In this document: piece by piece, positions 16,871 through 25,261 of the stretch
Numbering within the stretch: the first letter of the stretch is position 1
How the letters are laid out: every line of letters starts with the position of its first letter
Assembly (NCBI RefSeq): GCF_010233585.1
Contig: NZ_CP045997.1
Coordinates: 5,876,654 to 5,940,653 of the forward strand
Source of the DNA: Spirosoma endbachense
GTDB taxonomy: Bacteria; Bacteroidota; Bacteroidia; Cytophagales; Spirosomataceae
Reading direction: 5' to 3'
Length of the DNA: 64,000 nucleotides
Notes under the pieces: generated by a model
Database searches by the model: none
Seen by the model: the letters and a program-made list of their open reading frames with translations, nothing else
What the model was told of the DNA's origin: nothing
Made by a program: the position numbers and the translations under genes

Positions 16871-16966
16871 TGAATCAACGACAAGCCGTAAAATAGCCAA
16901 AGGCACTAACTTTGCTTAATGCCTTTGAGTATCCAACTTCACTATACTAGTCCCGCATTCATTCTT

Positions 16967-19660
16967 TTACTCCGTTCTCAAACTCTTTACCGGGTTTGCT
17001 ATGGCTGCTTTGATCGATTGAAAGCTTACTGTTGCCAATGTTATCATCAACGCACCCATACCTGCTGCCGCAAAAACCCACCACGACAATGTTGTTCTGT
17101 ATTCATAATTCTGTAGCCAGTTGTGCATGAAGTAGTAAGAAAGCGGAACAGAAACAAGGAAAGAAAAAACAACCAGTAACATAAACTCTTTTGATAACAA
17201 ATTCCAGACATTAAAAATGGAGGCACCTAATACTTTTCTTAAGCCGATTTCTTTTTTGCGCTGCTCGGCAACAAACGAAGCTAAGCCAAACAAGCCAAGA
17301 CAGGCGATGAAGACAGCCAACGCTGCGAAGAAGGCAGCAAGGTTACCAATACGCTGCTCATCAGAAAATTTCTGGGCATATTCTTCGTCAATAAATGTAT
17401 AATCAAAAGGTGCAGCTGGATTATATTTTTCAAACACCTTCGCTAGTTTAGCCAGCGCATCCTGCAAGGGTATGCCTGCTTTCATGCCTACATATATTAC
17501 ATTAACCCAGCCTGGGTTCACTAAAAAAATGGTTGGCGTTACTGGGGCATACGGCGATTCCATCACCATATCTTTTATAACACCAACTACGATTAAATTC
17601 TTCTCATCTTTTCGAATGATTTTGCCCACAATATTTTTCATGCCAGTTAGCTTTACGGCGGCTTCATTAAGAATGATGGAATTGCTGTCAGAAAAATCTT
17701 TTGAAAAATCACGTCCTTCTTTTAGCTGCCAGTTGATGGTTTTACCATAGTCCTTGGTTACACCGATGGTGCCGAATGAGGGCTGCGTTGCCGGGTCTTT
17801 ACCTTCCCAGCTATAGCCGATTTGATTGGACCACACACTGGTTACAGGGCTGGATGATTCTGCCATGTTTTCAACAACATGGGTGGCCAGTAAATCGCTG
17901 CGCATGGCATCGTAATGTCCGAAAAGGTCAGGTGTTGTCATATACACAGCTAGTAAGCTTTCGCGGTTATAACCAACCGGTCGATTCTTGGCAAATTGTA
18001 TTTGTTTATAGACGATGATGGTGCCGATAACGAGTGTAATGGAAACGCTGAACTGCACGACCACTAATACTTTACGGGGCAGTGATGCAAACCTGCCAAC
18101 GCGGTATGTGCCTTTTAAAACTTTTAGCGGGTCAAAATGGGACAGATAAAATGCGGGGTAACTGCCCGCAAGCAATCCTGTAAGTATCGTAAAGCCGATG
18201 CATACTATCCAGAAGAAAACATGGCTGAAAGGCAATGTCATTTGCTTATCTGAAAGCGTATTGAACAGCGGCAAGAATAACTGCGCAAACAGGAGAGAAA
18301 ATAAAAAGGCAATACCTGCAATCAACAGAGCTTCACTTAAAAACTGACTGATGAGTTGGGAACGTACCGAGCCAACGGCTTTGCGGATGCCCACTTCTTT
18401 ACTACGCTTTTCACTACGTGCAGTAGAAAGGTTCATGAAGTTTATGCAGGCCAGCAGCAACACAAAAATGCCAATGATGGCAAATAGATTGACAAATTGT
18501 ATTCTACCACCAACTACTTTACCATTCTTAAATTCGCCGTATAGCCGCCAGTTGTTCATAGGCTGCAGCACCAGCTCTTCTTGACCATCGCTGGCTGCAT
18601 TCAAATGCGCCATTGAAGCCAGCCTTATCTTAGCTGTTTCCTTAGTAATATCAATATGATCGTTCAACTGCACGTAACACTGAAAAGACTTATTGTCCCA
18701 ATGCTTCATAGATTCATTCACCCAGCCTACCATTTTTACATATTTATCCCACGATAAAAATAGTTTGGCTTCATTCAGCGTGGTATTATGCGGCAGGTCT
18801 TCATAGACACCGGCAACTTTATAGCTAGCCTGATTATCAATCCGCAGCACTTTATTTATAGGATCTGCATCGCCAAATAAAGATTTTGCGACAGATGCGC
18901 TCAACAAAATAGATGACGGGTCTTGCAGACCGTTGATGTTTCCTTGCAGCATTTTTAGTGTAAGCATGGACGGAAAATTTGCTTCCACCCACATGCCTTT
19001 CGCAGTAATTTTTTTTTCGCCTGCGGCAAGTTCACGGCTCTGGTTCACAGATGCCATGCTCACGTTTTCAAAGTCGCTGCCATAGTTGGCGCGCAGCTCA
19101 TTGCCAAGGGGCGAAGCCACAAACCGATTTGTGGTTAACTCACTGCCATTTCTTACCAAAGTGGTCATTACCTGCGCAAGTCTGTTGTGGTTTTTGTGGG
19201 AATGGTCATACGTAAGCTCGTCCCAAATCCACAAGCCTATCAGCATAGCCACAGCCATGCCTGCTGCAAGGCCAAGTATAGTAATGGACGAATACCCTTT
19301 GTTTTTCCAAAGGTTGCGCCAGGCGATTTTGAAATAGTTGCCAATCATATCGGTTAATGCGGGGTTAGGATACGGGTTGTTAGCAGGAACTAAGGAGTCA
19401 GCCTTTCGTGGCCCGGCCTTTCGTGGCCCGATGGTTTGTTGGTTAGCAAAGAAGGGCGTCAGGCAGTGCAACACGGCCCAGACATACTCTTGTCTGGCGC
19501 GGATCAGGCTTACCTGACGTACTCGCTTCTGAAAGGTTTCATGTAAGTCCCCCTGTAGATACTCCAGGAGATGAGGGGCTACAAACCACTCCAATAGCTG
19601 ATCCGCCCAGCGGGGCGGTGAGAGACGATCAGGTGGGGAAGAACGATACTTACGGATCAT
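16967..19660 (-). CDS. FtsX/MacB-type ABC transporter permease with PadR-associated prefix domain (operon 2)
   Basis: About 897 residues from ATG 19660 (MIRKYRSSPPDRLSPPRWAD), 14 bp after the PadR stop; the open frame extends to 19720 but that would overlap PadR. A prefix domain (LQGDLHETFQKRV) covers about 15-95, followed by two FtsX cores with GIRKAVGSVRSQLISQFLSE and GLRKVLGASIFNVWNLLSKE, each preceded by a MacB-like periplasmic region. It has the same architecture as 8149-10824 but clearly diverged, so these are ancient paralogues. A cognate ATPase is not in the window. Such permeases in Cytophagales are abundant and poorly characterised. Confidence 0.9.
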   Translation of the reverse strand: MIRKYRSSPPDRLSPPRWADQLLEWFVAPHLLEYLQGDLHETFQKRVRQVSLIRARQEYVWAVLHCLTPFFANQQTIGPRKAGPRKADSLVPANNPYPNPALTDMIGNYFKIAWRNLWKNKGYSSITILGLAAGMAVAMLIGLWIWDELTYDHSHKNHNRLAQVMTTLVRNGSELTTNRFVASPLGNELRANYGSDFENVSMASVNQSRELAAGEKKITAKGMWVEANFPSMLTLKMLQGNINGLQDPSSILLSASVAKSLFGDADPINKVLRIDNQASYKVAGVYEDLPHNTTLNEAKLFLSWDKYVKMVGWVNESMKHWDNKSFQCYVQLNDHIDITKETAKIRLASMAHLNAASDGQEELVLQPMNNWRLYGEFKNGKVVGGRIQFVNLFAIIGIFVLLLACINFMNLSTARSEKRSKEVGIRKAVGSVRSQLISQFLSEALLIAGIAFLFSLLFAQLFLPLFNTLSDKQMTLPFSHVFFWIVCIGFTILTGLLAGSYPAFYLSHFDPLKVLKGTYRVGRFASLPRKVLVVVQFSVSITLVIGTIIVYKQIQFAKNRPVGYNRESLLAVYMTTPDLFGHYDAMRSDLLATHVVENMAESSSPVTSVWSNQIGYSWEGKDPATQPSFGTIGVTKDYGKTINWQLKEGRDFSKDFSDSNSIILNEAAVKLTGMKNIVGKIIRKDEKNLIVVGVIKDMVMESPYAPVTPTIFLVNPGWVNVIYVGMKAGIPLQDALAKLAKVFEKYNPAAPFDYTFIDEEYAQKFSDEQRIGNLAAFFAALAVFIACLGLFGLASFVAEQRKKEIGLRKVLGASIFNVWNLLSKEFMLLVVFSFLVSVPLSYYFMHNWLQNYEYRTTLSWWVFAAAGMGALMITLATVSFQSIKAAIANPVKSLRTE

Positions 19661-19674
19661 GGCAGTAGCAACGC

Positions 19675-20013
19675 TTAAAGGCCTAACAGTTGAAATTTGC
19701 CCTCCGGGATCGCTTCCCAAAGTCGAGTACGCATCTGCTGAATGTCCCGCAACACTCGTCCTCCTTCCGCTGTGAGGGCGAATAATCGCTTGCTGCGCCC
19801 TCCACGCTCAGCGGTAGCTCCACCTACCGAGGAAACCAGAAAGCCTTTTTCTTCGAGTCGATAGAGAGTGGTATGCACGGCACTGATGGTGAAGTTGCGG
19901 CCGGTTTGCCATTGGAGTTCTTCCAGGACGGGCACTCCATAGACGTCCTCCGTACTGGCAGCCACCACTAGCAATACTAACTCTTCGAGTTCGCCCAATA
20001 CGGTCTTTTTCAT
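19675..20013 (-). CDS. PadR-family transcriptional regulator (operon 2)
   Basis: A 112-residue winged-helix protein, MKKTVLGELEELVLLVVAAS, with ISAVHTTLYRLEEKGFLVSS and the wing GGATAERGGRSKRLFALT. It is nearly collinear with the regulator at 7823-8161. It is followed after 14 bp by its permease gene. Two dyads TGTCCA-N4-(T/C)GGACA lie 107 bp upstream, the likely autoregulatory operators. Confidence 0.94.
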   Translation of the reverse strand: MKKTVLGELEELVLLVVAASTEDVYGVPVLEELQWQTGRNFTISAVHTTLYRLEEKGFLVSSVGGATAERGGRSKRLFALTAEGGRVLRDIQQMRTRLWEAIPEGKFQLLGL

Positions 20014-20065
20014 GGACAGGATAGCCTACTGAATTAGATACAATATCTTAGATCAAATCGGATGC

Positions 20066-20073
20066 CAAAAGTA
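20066..20073 (-). promoter_or_regulatory. Bacteroidota -7 box TACTTTTG before the second PadR gene
   Basis: Read on the minus strand, TACTTTTG fits TAnnTTTG. A TTG lies 24 bp further upstream, slightly more than usual for the -33 element. It is placed between the operator pair (20120-20157) and the PadR start, consistent with repression or activation from upstream sites. Confidence 0.4.
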
Positions 20074-20119
20074 AAAAATGCCTTTACAGGCTTAAAACAA
20101 GGTGAAGAACGAGTATCCT

Positions 20120-20157
20120 TGTCCAGAAACGGACAACTCACTGTCCAGCCGTGGACA
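20120..20157 (-). promoter_or_regulatory. Double PadR operator TGTCCA-N4-TGGACA (operon 2)
   Basis: TGTCCA-GCCG-TGGACA at 20142-20157 is a perfect dyad. TGTCCA-GAAA-CGGACA at 20120-20135 has one mismatch. The centres are 22 bp apart. The arrangement and half-sites repeat those upstream of operon 1. The rest of the 421-bp gap up to 20434 shows no gene. Confidence 0.65.
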
Positions 20158-20434
20158 GCGATTGCGGGGAATTGAGATGGTCAATTTAATCGGCACACTG
20201 GACTTACTTAACTTTCGAACCGCCGAATCGGCAAGATCATGCAGTAACCAGGTAGACCTAAAACCCGCCTTTCTGGTGAGCAATGGTGATAATTTTTCAT
20301 AGGAATATAATGTAACTGGAGTACTGCATTGGGGAATTGGCAACAGAAGGAAAGGGTAATTATTCTATATAATTGCTGATTTAAATAAATAACTAAAATG
20401 TATTTGCCTTTGAACATTCTTAAACGATTTTTCT

Positions 20435-21787
20435 TTACTCTCTTAGCTCCCAGTATATCTTGTTCTGTCTGGTGATTTTGAAAAGGTTTCTCTTTTCGGG
20501 ACGAAGGCCATTTTTTATCAGTTCGAAAAGGTCTCGGCTCATCGAATCAAAGTAGGAATGGCCCAAAAAGTCCGTTTTAGCTCTTGTTGCGTCGATGGTT
20601 TCCACGCCAGGAAGCACTACTAATTTATCCCCGGAGTTGCCAGCTCTTGGGTAACCATGAAACTGCTTGGAAGCTAATAGTGCTTCATCTACGGATGAAA
20701 CATACAACGTGATTGGCTTTTTATACGTAGTCAATGCGGGCGCAATATCACGGATAAACACATCAGCATCGATATCAGGAGCGGCTAGAATTATTTCTTT
20801 AATTCGACTTGTGCTTGCCGGCTGTTCCTTCATCAGTGAAGCAACTGCACGGGTCAATGCCCGGTTACCCATGCTGTGAGCGATTAGGTAAATGGATTGA
20901 GCGTCCGTTTTTGCCAGAAAGTCTGAGATAAAATTCTTAATATTTGTTGTAGACCATTCAATGTTTGACTCATCTACCGGGTAGCCTGCAACACTACCTT
21001 GGGAGGGCCAGCTGTAAAAAACGGGAGGGCCATCGAAGTGAAGATCGTAGTAAATCTGTGCCGTTCTTTTCGCAGCGGCTTCAAAATTGACATTATATCC
21101 ATGAACGAAAATAAAGGCACTTTTAGTAGTAGATGTCCTCAACCGTTCCTTCAACCCTAGGTAAAAGCTGGAATTGGATAATGATTTTGTTTCCCGGAGG
21201 ACAATGTGCTTATCCGGGTTCGGGCTAAATTCGAGCTTCCACCAGGCAGGGGTTTCTATCTGACCAATCTTATGGGTAATGGGAACCGATACCTGGCATA
21301 TACCATAGGTTAGCTCAGCTCTGGAATTGCCATAGCCAAGATCTGCTCCATTGCCGGTTACATTGCGATCGGTGCCGTAAAAAACAGGAACGATGGTGAA
21401 CCTCTTCTCTTCCTCCTCATCACCAATTGAAGCCAAGGCTGGAGTATAAGGCGAGCAGCACCATTCCACACGTCTTTTATTGACTATACCCAGCGTCACT
21501 GTCGAGAGTAAGAATTGGCCAAATGTCGAATACACCGTTACACCATTGAGGTGATTAAAACGTGGATCACAGGGAGGAGTAATATCGGTCGACTGCTTTA
21601 GTCCCCAAAAATAGGAGGTTGCAGTTTGATGCGTATAACTAACATTGTTTGGTGTACCGCAGTCAGGATCAGTCACAACCCGGGTAGTCACACACCCAGA
21701 GAACATACCCGTAAATAAAAGCAGAAAAATGACTACTTTTTGATGGTAAAGGCCAGATAGTTGAGTGGAGGGAGTTGCTGAAATCAT
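20435..21787 (-). CDS. DUF900 alpha/beta-hydrolase lipoprotein
   Basis: A 450-residue protein with a probable lipoprotein signal (VVIFLLLFTGMFSGC, lipobox Cys at about 32). Residues 140-420 carry the DUF900 alpha/beta-hydrolase fold: FYGTDRN, then FVHGYNVNFEAAAKR (oxyanion region), YSWPSQGSVAGY, and the nucleophile elbow IAHSMGNRALTRAV. APDIDADVF and SSVDEALLAS follow in the acid region. The substrate of the family is unknown, possibly esters or lipids at the cell envelope. It stands alone between unrelated genes. Confidence 0.85.
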   Translation of the reverse strand: MISATPSTQLSGLYHQKVVIFLLLFTGMFSGCVTTRVVTDPDCGTPNNVSYTHQTATSYFWGLKQSTDITPPCDPRFNHLNGVTVYSTFGQFLLSTVTLGIVNKRRVEWCCSPYTPALASIGDEEEEKRFTIVPVFYGTDRNVTGNGADLGYGNSRAELTYGICQVSVPITHKIGQIETPAWWKLEFSPNPDKHIVLRETKSLSNSSFYLGLKERLRTSTTKSAFIFVHGYNVNFEAAAKRTAQIYYDLHFDGPPVFYSWPSQGSVAGYPVDESNIEWSTTNIKNFISDFLAKTDAQSIYLIAHSMGNRALTRAVASLMKEQPASTSRIKEIILAAPDIDADVFIRDIAPALTTYKKPITLYVSSVDEALLASKQFHGYPRAGNSGDKLVVLPGVETIDATRAKTDFLGHSYFDSMSRDLFELIKNGLRPEKRNLFKITRQNKIYWELRE

Positions 21788-21960
21788 ACCTGTGGAAAAG
21801 AGGTTGACTGTTAGTCGGAGAAGATAGAAGTTTTATTAACATTAGAGGTAACATATTGATTGATCGGGGATTCGACTAAGTAGTTTACCTCAAGGCGTAA
21901 TTAATCATTTGTATACTGAACTAAATAGATTAGCGCCTAAATAGCATTGAGGTAATTTTA

Positions 21961-22230
21961 TTAACAGGTAGTATCCATAAAACAGTCGGTAATCGTGCCG
22001 ACGGTCGAGCGCGAATTGCCCCCAATCGCTTCTGGTCCACCACAATCACTGGCGAGAGGTTTTCCAGCTGGCTTACGGCTGGCCATAGTGGGGTAAGCGG
22101 TTACGGATAAAGGTGGTAAATGTTTCTGGTCAAGTCATTCAGGGTGGACATTTCTTTCCGGAAGAATCTCCTCGTAAAACAACTGATGTGTTCAGCCAGT
22201 TTTTTGGGCAGGTGGGCTGACTGATAGCTT
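21961..22230 (-). pseudogene. UvrA-like ABC ATPase fragment
   Basis: On the minus strand the frames read SQLENLSPVIVVDQKRLG and, after a one-base shift in a G run at 22018-22022, NSRSTVGTITD, followed by a stop at 21961. This is the block after the Walker A segment in UvrA and its resistance-type paralogues. A stop at 22101-22103 and an unrelated-looking stretch before it show it is only a fragment of perhaps 30-40 conserved codons. The rest of the 615-bp gap 21788-22402 shows no gene. Confidence 0.5.
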
Positions 22231-22402
22231 GTGTTTCAGATTCAATAAACCGGGTGAAAGCGGTTTGGCATGGTGGGTACCAACATCAATGATCAACTAA
22301 AAAACGAGTTTGTATTCAAATGAACCTGGTGCTGAATAAAGTACAATGTCGGGCACAATCGCACTACTCGCATTAATCGATAATCATAAACTTAATAACC
22401 AC

Positions 22403-22843
22403 ATGAATCAGCGGTTTAGTGTCATAACGATAGGTACTGACGACTTAGCGGCCATGAAGCGGTTTTACTCCGAAAAACTAGGCTGGCAATCGGTAGCAGA
22501 AAATAAAGACATTGTCTTTTACAAGATGAACGGATTTCTGTTTAGTCTTTTCGATCGGACGAGTTTGGCTAGCGGTGCCGGTATATCGGCTGATGGAGCG
22601 GGGTTCCGATCATTCACTTTTTCCTATAATGTCAGGTCGATACAAGACGTTGATGCGTTATTTGACGAGCTTATGGAAAGGGGCGTTAACACCTTAGGTA
22701 AACCTCAAAACACGCCGTTTGGAGGTTATTTCTTTTGTTTTACTGACGTAGAAGATAATGTGCTGGAAGTGGCCTATAATCCCTACATTCCCCTGGACGA
22801 AAGCGGTAATACAATCACCCACAACAACATAGATAATCTGTAA
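22403..22843 (+). CDS. VOC (glyoxalase/bleomycin resistance) family protein
   Basis: A 146-residue protein from ATG 22403 (MNQRFSVITIGTDDLAAMKR); an in-frame ATG 57 bp upstream adds residues not expected for the fold. It shows the paired beta-alpha-beta-beta-beta units of the vicinal oxygen chelate superfamily: MKRFYSEKLGWQ in the first half and FTDVEDNVLEVAYNPYIP at the C-terminal metal-binding strand. The family includes glyoxalases, dioxygenases and antibiotic-binding proteins; the role here is unknown. It is monocistronic. Confidence 0.85.
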   Translation: MNQRFSVITIGTDDLAAMKRFYSEKLGWQSVAENKDIVFYKMNGFLFSLFDRTSLASGAGISADGAGFRSFTFSYNVRSIQDVDALFDELMERGVNTLGKPQNTPFGGYFFCFTDVEDNVLEVAYNPYIPLDESGNTITHNNIDNL

Positions 22844-23007
22844 GCGTGGCCGAAACGCGCTCACCCGGATTCAGTAGCCAACTTTATTACGGTATTCGTT
22901 GGTTCTGTTGTCTTTGGCAAAGCAAGCTTATTTCCTTATGATTAATCGCCGAAATACTCAGTAATAGTACCGATCCACGTTTCAATGGCTGGCATTTGTG
23001 AGCCCCT

Positions 23008-23420
23008 GTGGAAAGCCGGTTATCTGGTGGCCGCTGGAATTCGAAAGGTGTTGGAGTGTTGTATGCCACCTCAACGCCCGTATTGGGCCTGGTCGAAACC
23101 TTAGCCTACGCTCCCGCAGCTCGGCATGAGGACTTACCCACTTATTGGGTGTTTTCTTTAAAAGTGCCCGATAACATCCGCTGTGATAAACAGGATGGAT
23201 TACCCGATTACTGGCAAGACAAAACCTACGAGCGAACCCAAACCTGGTTGAACGACTGGTTAGCCGCCCTAACCAATTTGGAATTGCGGTACCGAACGTA
23301 TTAGTGCCTCTCTATTATAATGTGCTGTTGCATCCCGCCCATCGTTTACTCGATACGATTCAGGTTGTCAGTCAGGAAATTCAGCCGCTTGACCAACGGC
23401 TTTGGCATTTACCCACTTAG
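23008..23420 (+). pseudogene. RES-domain NAD-degrading toxin, frameshifted
   Basis: The frame from GTG 23008 gives RLSGGRWNSKGVGVLYATS and LGLVETLAYAPAARHEDLPT, the core of the RES family (NAD+ phosphorylase toxins). It breaks at about 23280, and the missing C-terminus continues in the next frame as VPNVLVPLYYNVLLHPAHRL to the TAG at 23418. A one-base deletion explains it. The normal N-terminal 20-30 residues before the Gly-Gly-Arg-Trp-Asn motif are also missing or degraded, and no Xre/MbcA-type antitoxin gene is next to it. Confidence 0.75.
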
Positions 23421-23444
23421 GATTGCCGTTTCGTTATCTTCCCT

Positions 23445-23480
23445 CCTACCCAATCACCATTCAGAAATACGTCCGATTCG
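23445..23480 (+). repeat. 36-bp intergenic repeat, copy 1
   Basis: CCTACC, CACC, TCAGAAATACGTCCGATTCG in order; 29 of 36 positions match 52091-52126. It lies just after the broken RES gene, in a gap between converging genes. Confidence 0.45.
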
Positions 23481-23549
23481 GCCTGAATTTGCTTCGTCAG
23501 CTTTTTAATTTGTGTCAAACGCAATTCGTAGGATACGCAATAACCTGGA

Positions 23550-25061
23550 CTACCTCGTTTTACCTTGCCTGATTTGGTTTAACAGTATCGTTAACTCCTT
23601 TACCTTCTCTGGATTTTTCTGGTATTGATTGGTTGTTTCGAGCTGATCTGTCGCCAGATTATACAATTGTCCGACGGGTTCGCCTGGCTTTGGTTTAACA
23701 TCTCGTGGCTCCGTAAAACCACCCGAGCCCAGGCCTTCAATAAGCTTCCAATCGCCTTTACGGATGGCAAAATAACCAATGGATGAACTATGTACGACGG
23801 CCGGTTGATCGGGAACCTGTTTGGCTCTACCCAACAGTACGGGCAGAATACTGTAGCTATCTTCGGGGTTTGGCGTTTTGTTGCCAAGAATTTCTTTACA
23901 CGTAGCCGTCAGGTTAGCTAAGGTAGTGGTCGCGTTACTCACCGATCCAGCTTTTACCTTACCTGGCCAGCGAACGATAAACGGTATTCGATGGCCACCT
24001 TCAAAGGCATCGCCTTTCATACCCCGAAACTCTCCGGCGGCTTTATGATTGAATTGGCTGACAAAATTTTCGCGCCAATAAGGACCATTATCACTTGCAA
24101 ACAGGACAATGGTATTGTCGGCCAACCCCGATTGCTCCAGGGTTCGAAGTACTTCACCAACAGCCGCATCTACCTGTTGTACAAAATCGCCATACTCACC
24201 CGCTTTCGATTTACCCTTATAATTTGGGGATGGTACCCAGGGCGTATGCGGGGCCGATAAAGGCAGATAAAGAAAGAAGGGCTTCTTATTGCTTTGCTTT
24301 TTCAGGAAATTAGTGGCCTTGGTAATAAAGGTTGGCAGGACGCCGTAAAAGTCAAAGGATGGCGCCATTTTTCCGGCACGCCAGAAAGGGCCTGTATACC
24401 CCGTTTGTAACTTATTTCCGTCGGTATAAGACGTGGGTAATTCTGTTAGTGTCTGGTTCTCAAGGTAGCAGTAAGGCGGCATATCCAGCGAAGCCGGCAA
24501 AATGTAGGAATAGTCAAATCCAACGGTATTCGGTCCCTGCGTGGGTTTTCGCGTAAAGTCAATCAGCGCTGTATCCATCTCGGTTTTAATCCCGTAATCC
24601 GTTGTTGCCAGTAGTGCTTCATTTCCCTTTTGCATCTCCCAGTCTAACCCCAAATGCCACTTACCAACGACACCAGTCTGGTAGCCACTGCTTTTTAAGA
24701 ACGAAGCAACAGTCGTTCGATCGGCTTCAATGAGGGTTCGGCTATAGCCACGCAATACCCCTACCGGTAAACGGCTACGCCAGGGGTAACGGCCTGTCAG
24801 GAGCGAGTATCGGGTGGGTGTACAAACCGACGACGGTGAGTGGGCATCCGTAAAACGCATACCCTGCGCGGCAAGTTTGTCAATATTGGGCGTCGAAATC
24901 TGGCCTGTAGGATTATAGACCGATACATCGCCATAGCCTAAATCATCGGCCAGGATATAGACAATGTTAGGTGCATTCTGCTTTTGAGCGGCCATACTAA
25001 AGCAAAGAATTCCACAAGCGACCACAAATGTGACGGCAACTAATTTGATATGGTTGATCAT
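23550..25061 (-). CDS. Secreted sulfatase (formylglycine type)
   Basis: A 503-residue type I sulfatase with an N-terminal signal (LVAVTFVVACGILCFSMAAQ). The metal-binding ADDLGYGD lies at 38-45. The formylglycine motif C80-T-P-T-R84 in SSVCTPTRYSLLTGRYP marks the Cys-type enzyme that needs maturation by a formylglycine-generating enzyme not encoded here. GKWHLGL near 137, PFFLYLPLSAPHTPW near 270 and FASDNGPY near 325 complete the active site. It is the most distal gene of the minus-strand glycan locus, which suggests removal of sulfate from glycan or glycan-derived sugars. Confidence 0.92.
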   Translation of the reverse strand: MINHIKLVAVTFVVACGILCFSMAAQKQNAPNIVYILADDLGYGDVSVYNPTGQISTPNIDKLAAQGMRFTDAHSPSSVCTPTRYSLLTGRYPWRSRLPVGVLRGYSRTLIEADRTTVASFLKSSGYQTGVVGKWHLGLDWEMQKGNEALLATTDYGIKTEMDTALIDFTRKPTQGPNTVGFDYSYILPASLDMPPYCYLENQTLTELPTSYTDGNKLQTGYTGPFWRAGKMAPSFDFYGVLPTFITKATNFLKKQSNKKPFFLYLPLSAPHTPWVPSPNYKGKSKAGEYGDFVQQVDAAVGEVLRTLEQSGLADNTIVLFASDNGPYWRENFVSQFNHKAAGEFRGMKGDAFEGGHRIPFIVRWPGKVKAGSVSNATTTLANLTATCKEILGNKTPNPEDSYSILPVLLGRAKQVPDQPAVVHSSSIGYFAIRKGDWKLIEGLGSGGFTEPRDVKPKPGEPVGQLYNLATDQLETTNQYQKNPEKVKELTILLNQIRQGKTR

Positions 25062-25261
25062 TTTTAGAAAGGGTTACTAAGTTCTGCGGCATTGGCCAAT
25101 AATTCTTCCCGTGAGGCTAGTTGGAAGCTACGTTAACCATCTGTTTCCCTCACTTCATCAATAAGACTGTCGAAATAGGTGGCGCTAATTCCAAATTGAA
25201 CGGCGCGGGTATATATTGTTCAGCTTCTATTATGTCCTAGTTTTATGGGTGTTTTGCGTTT

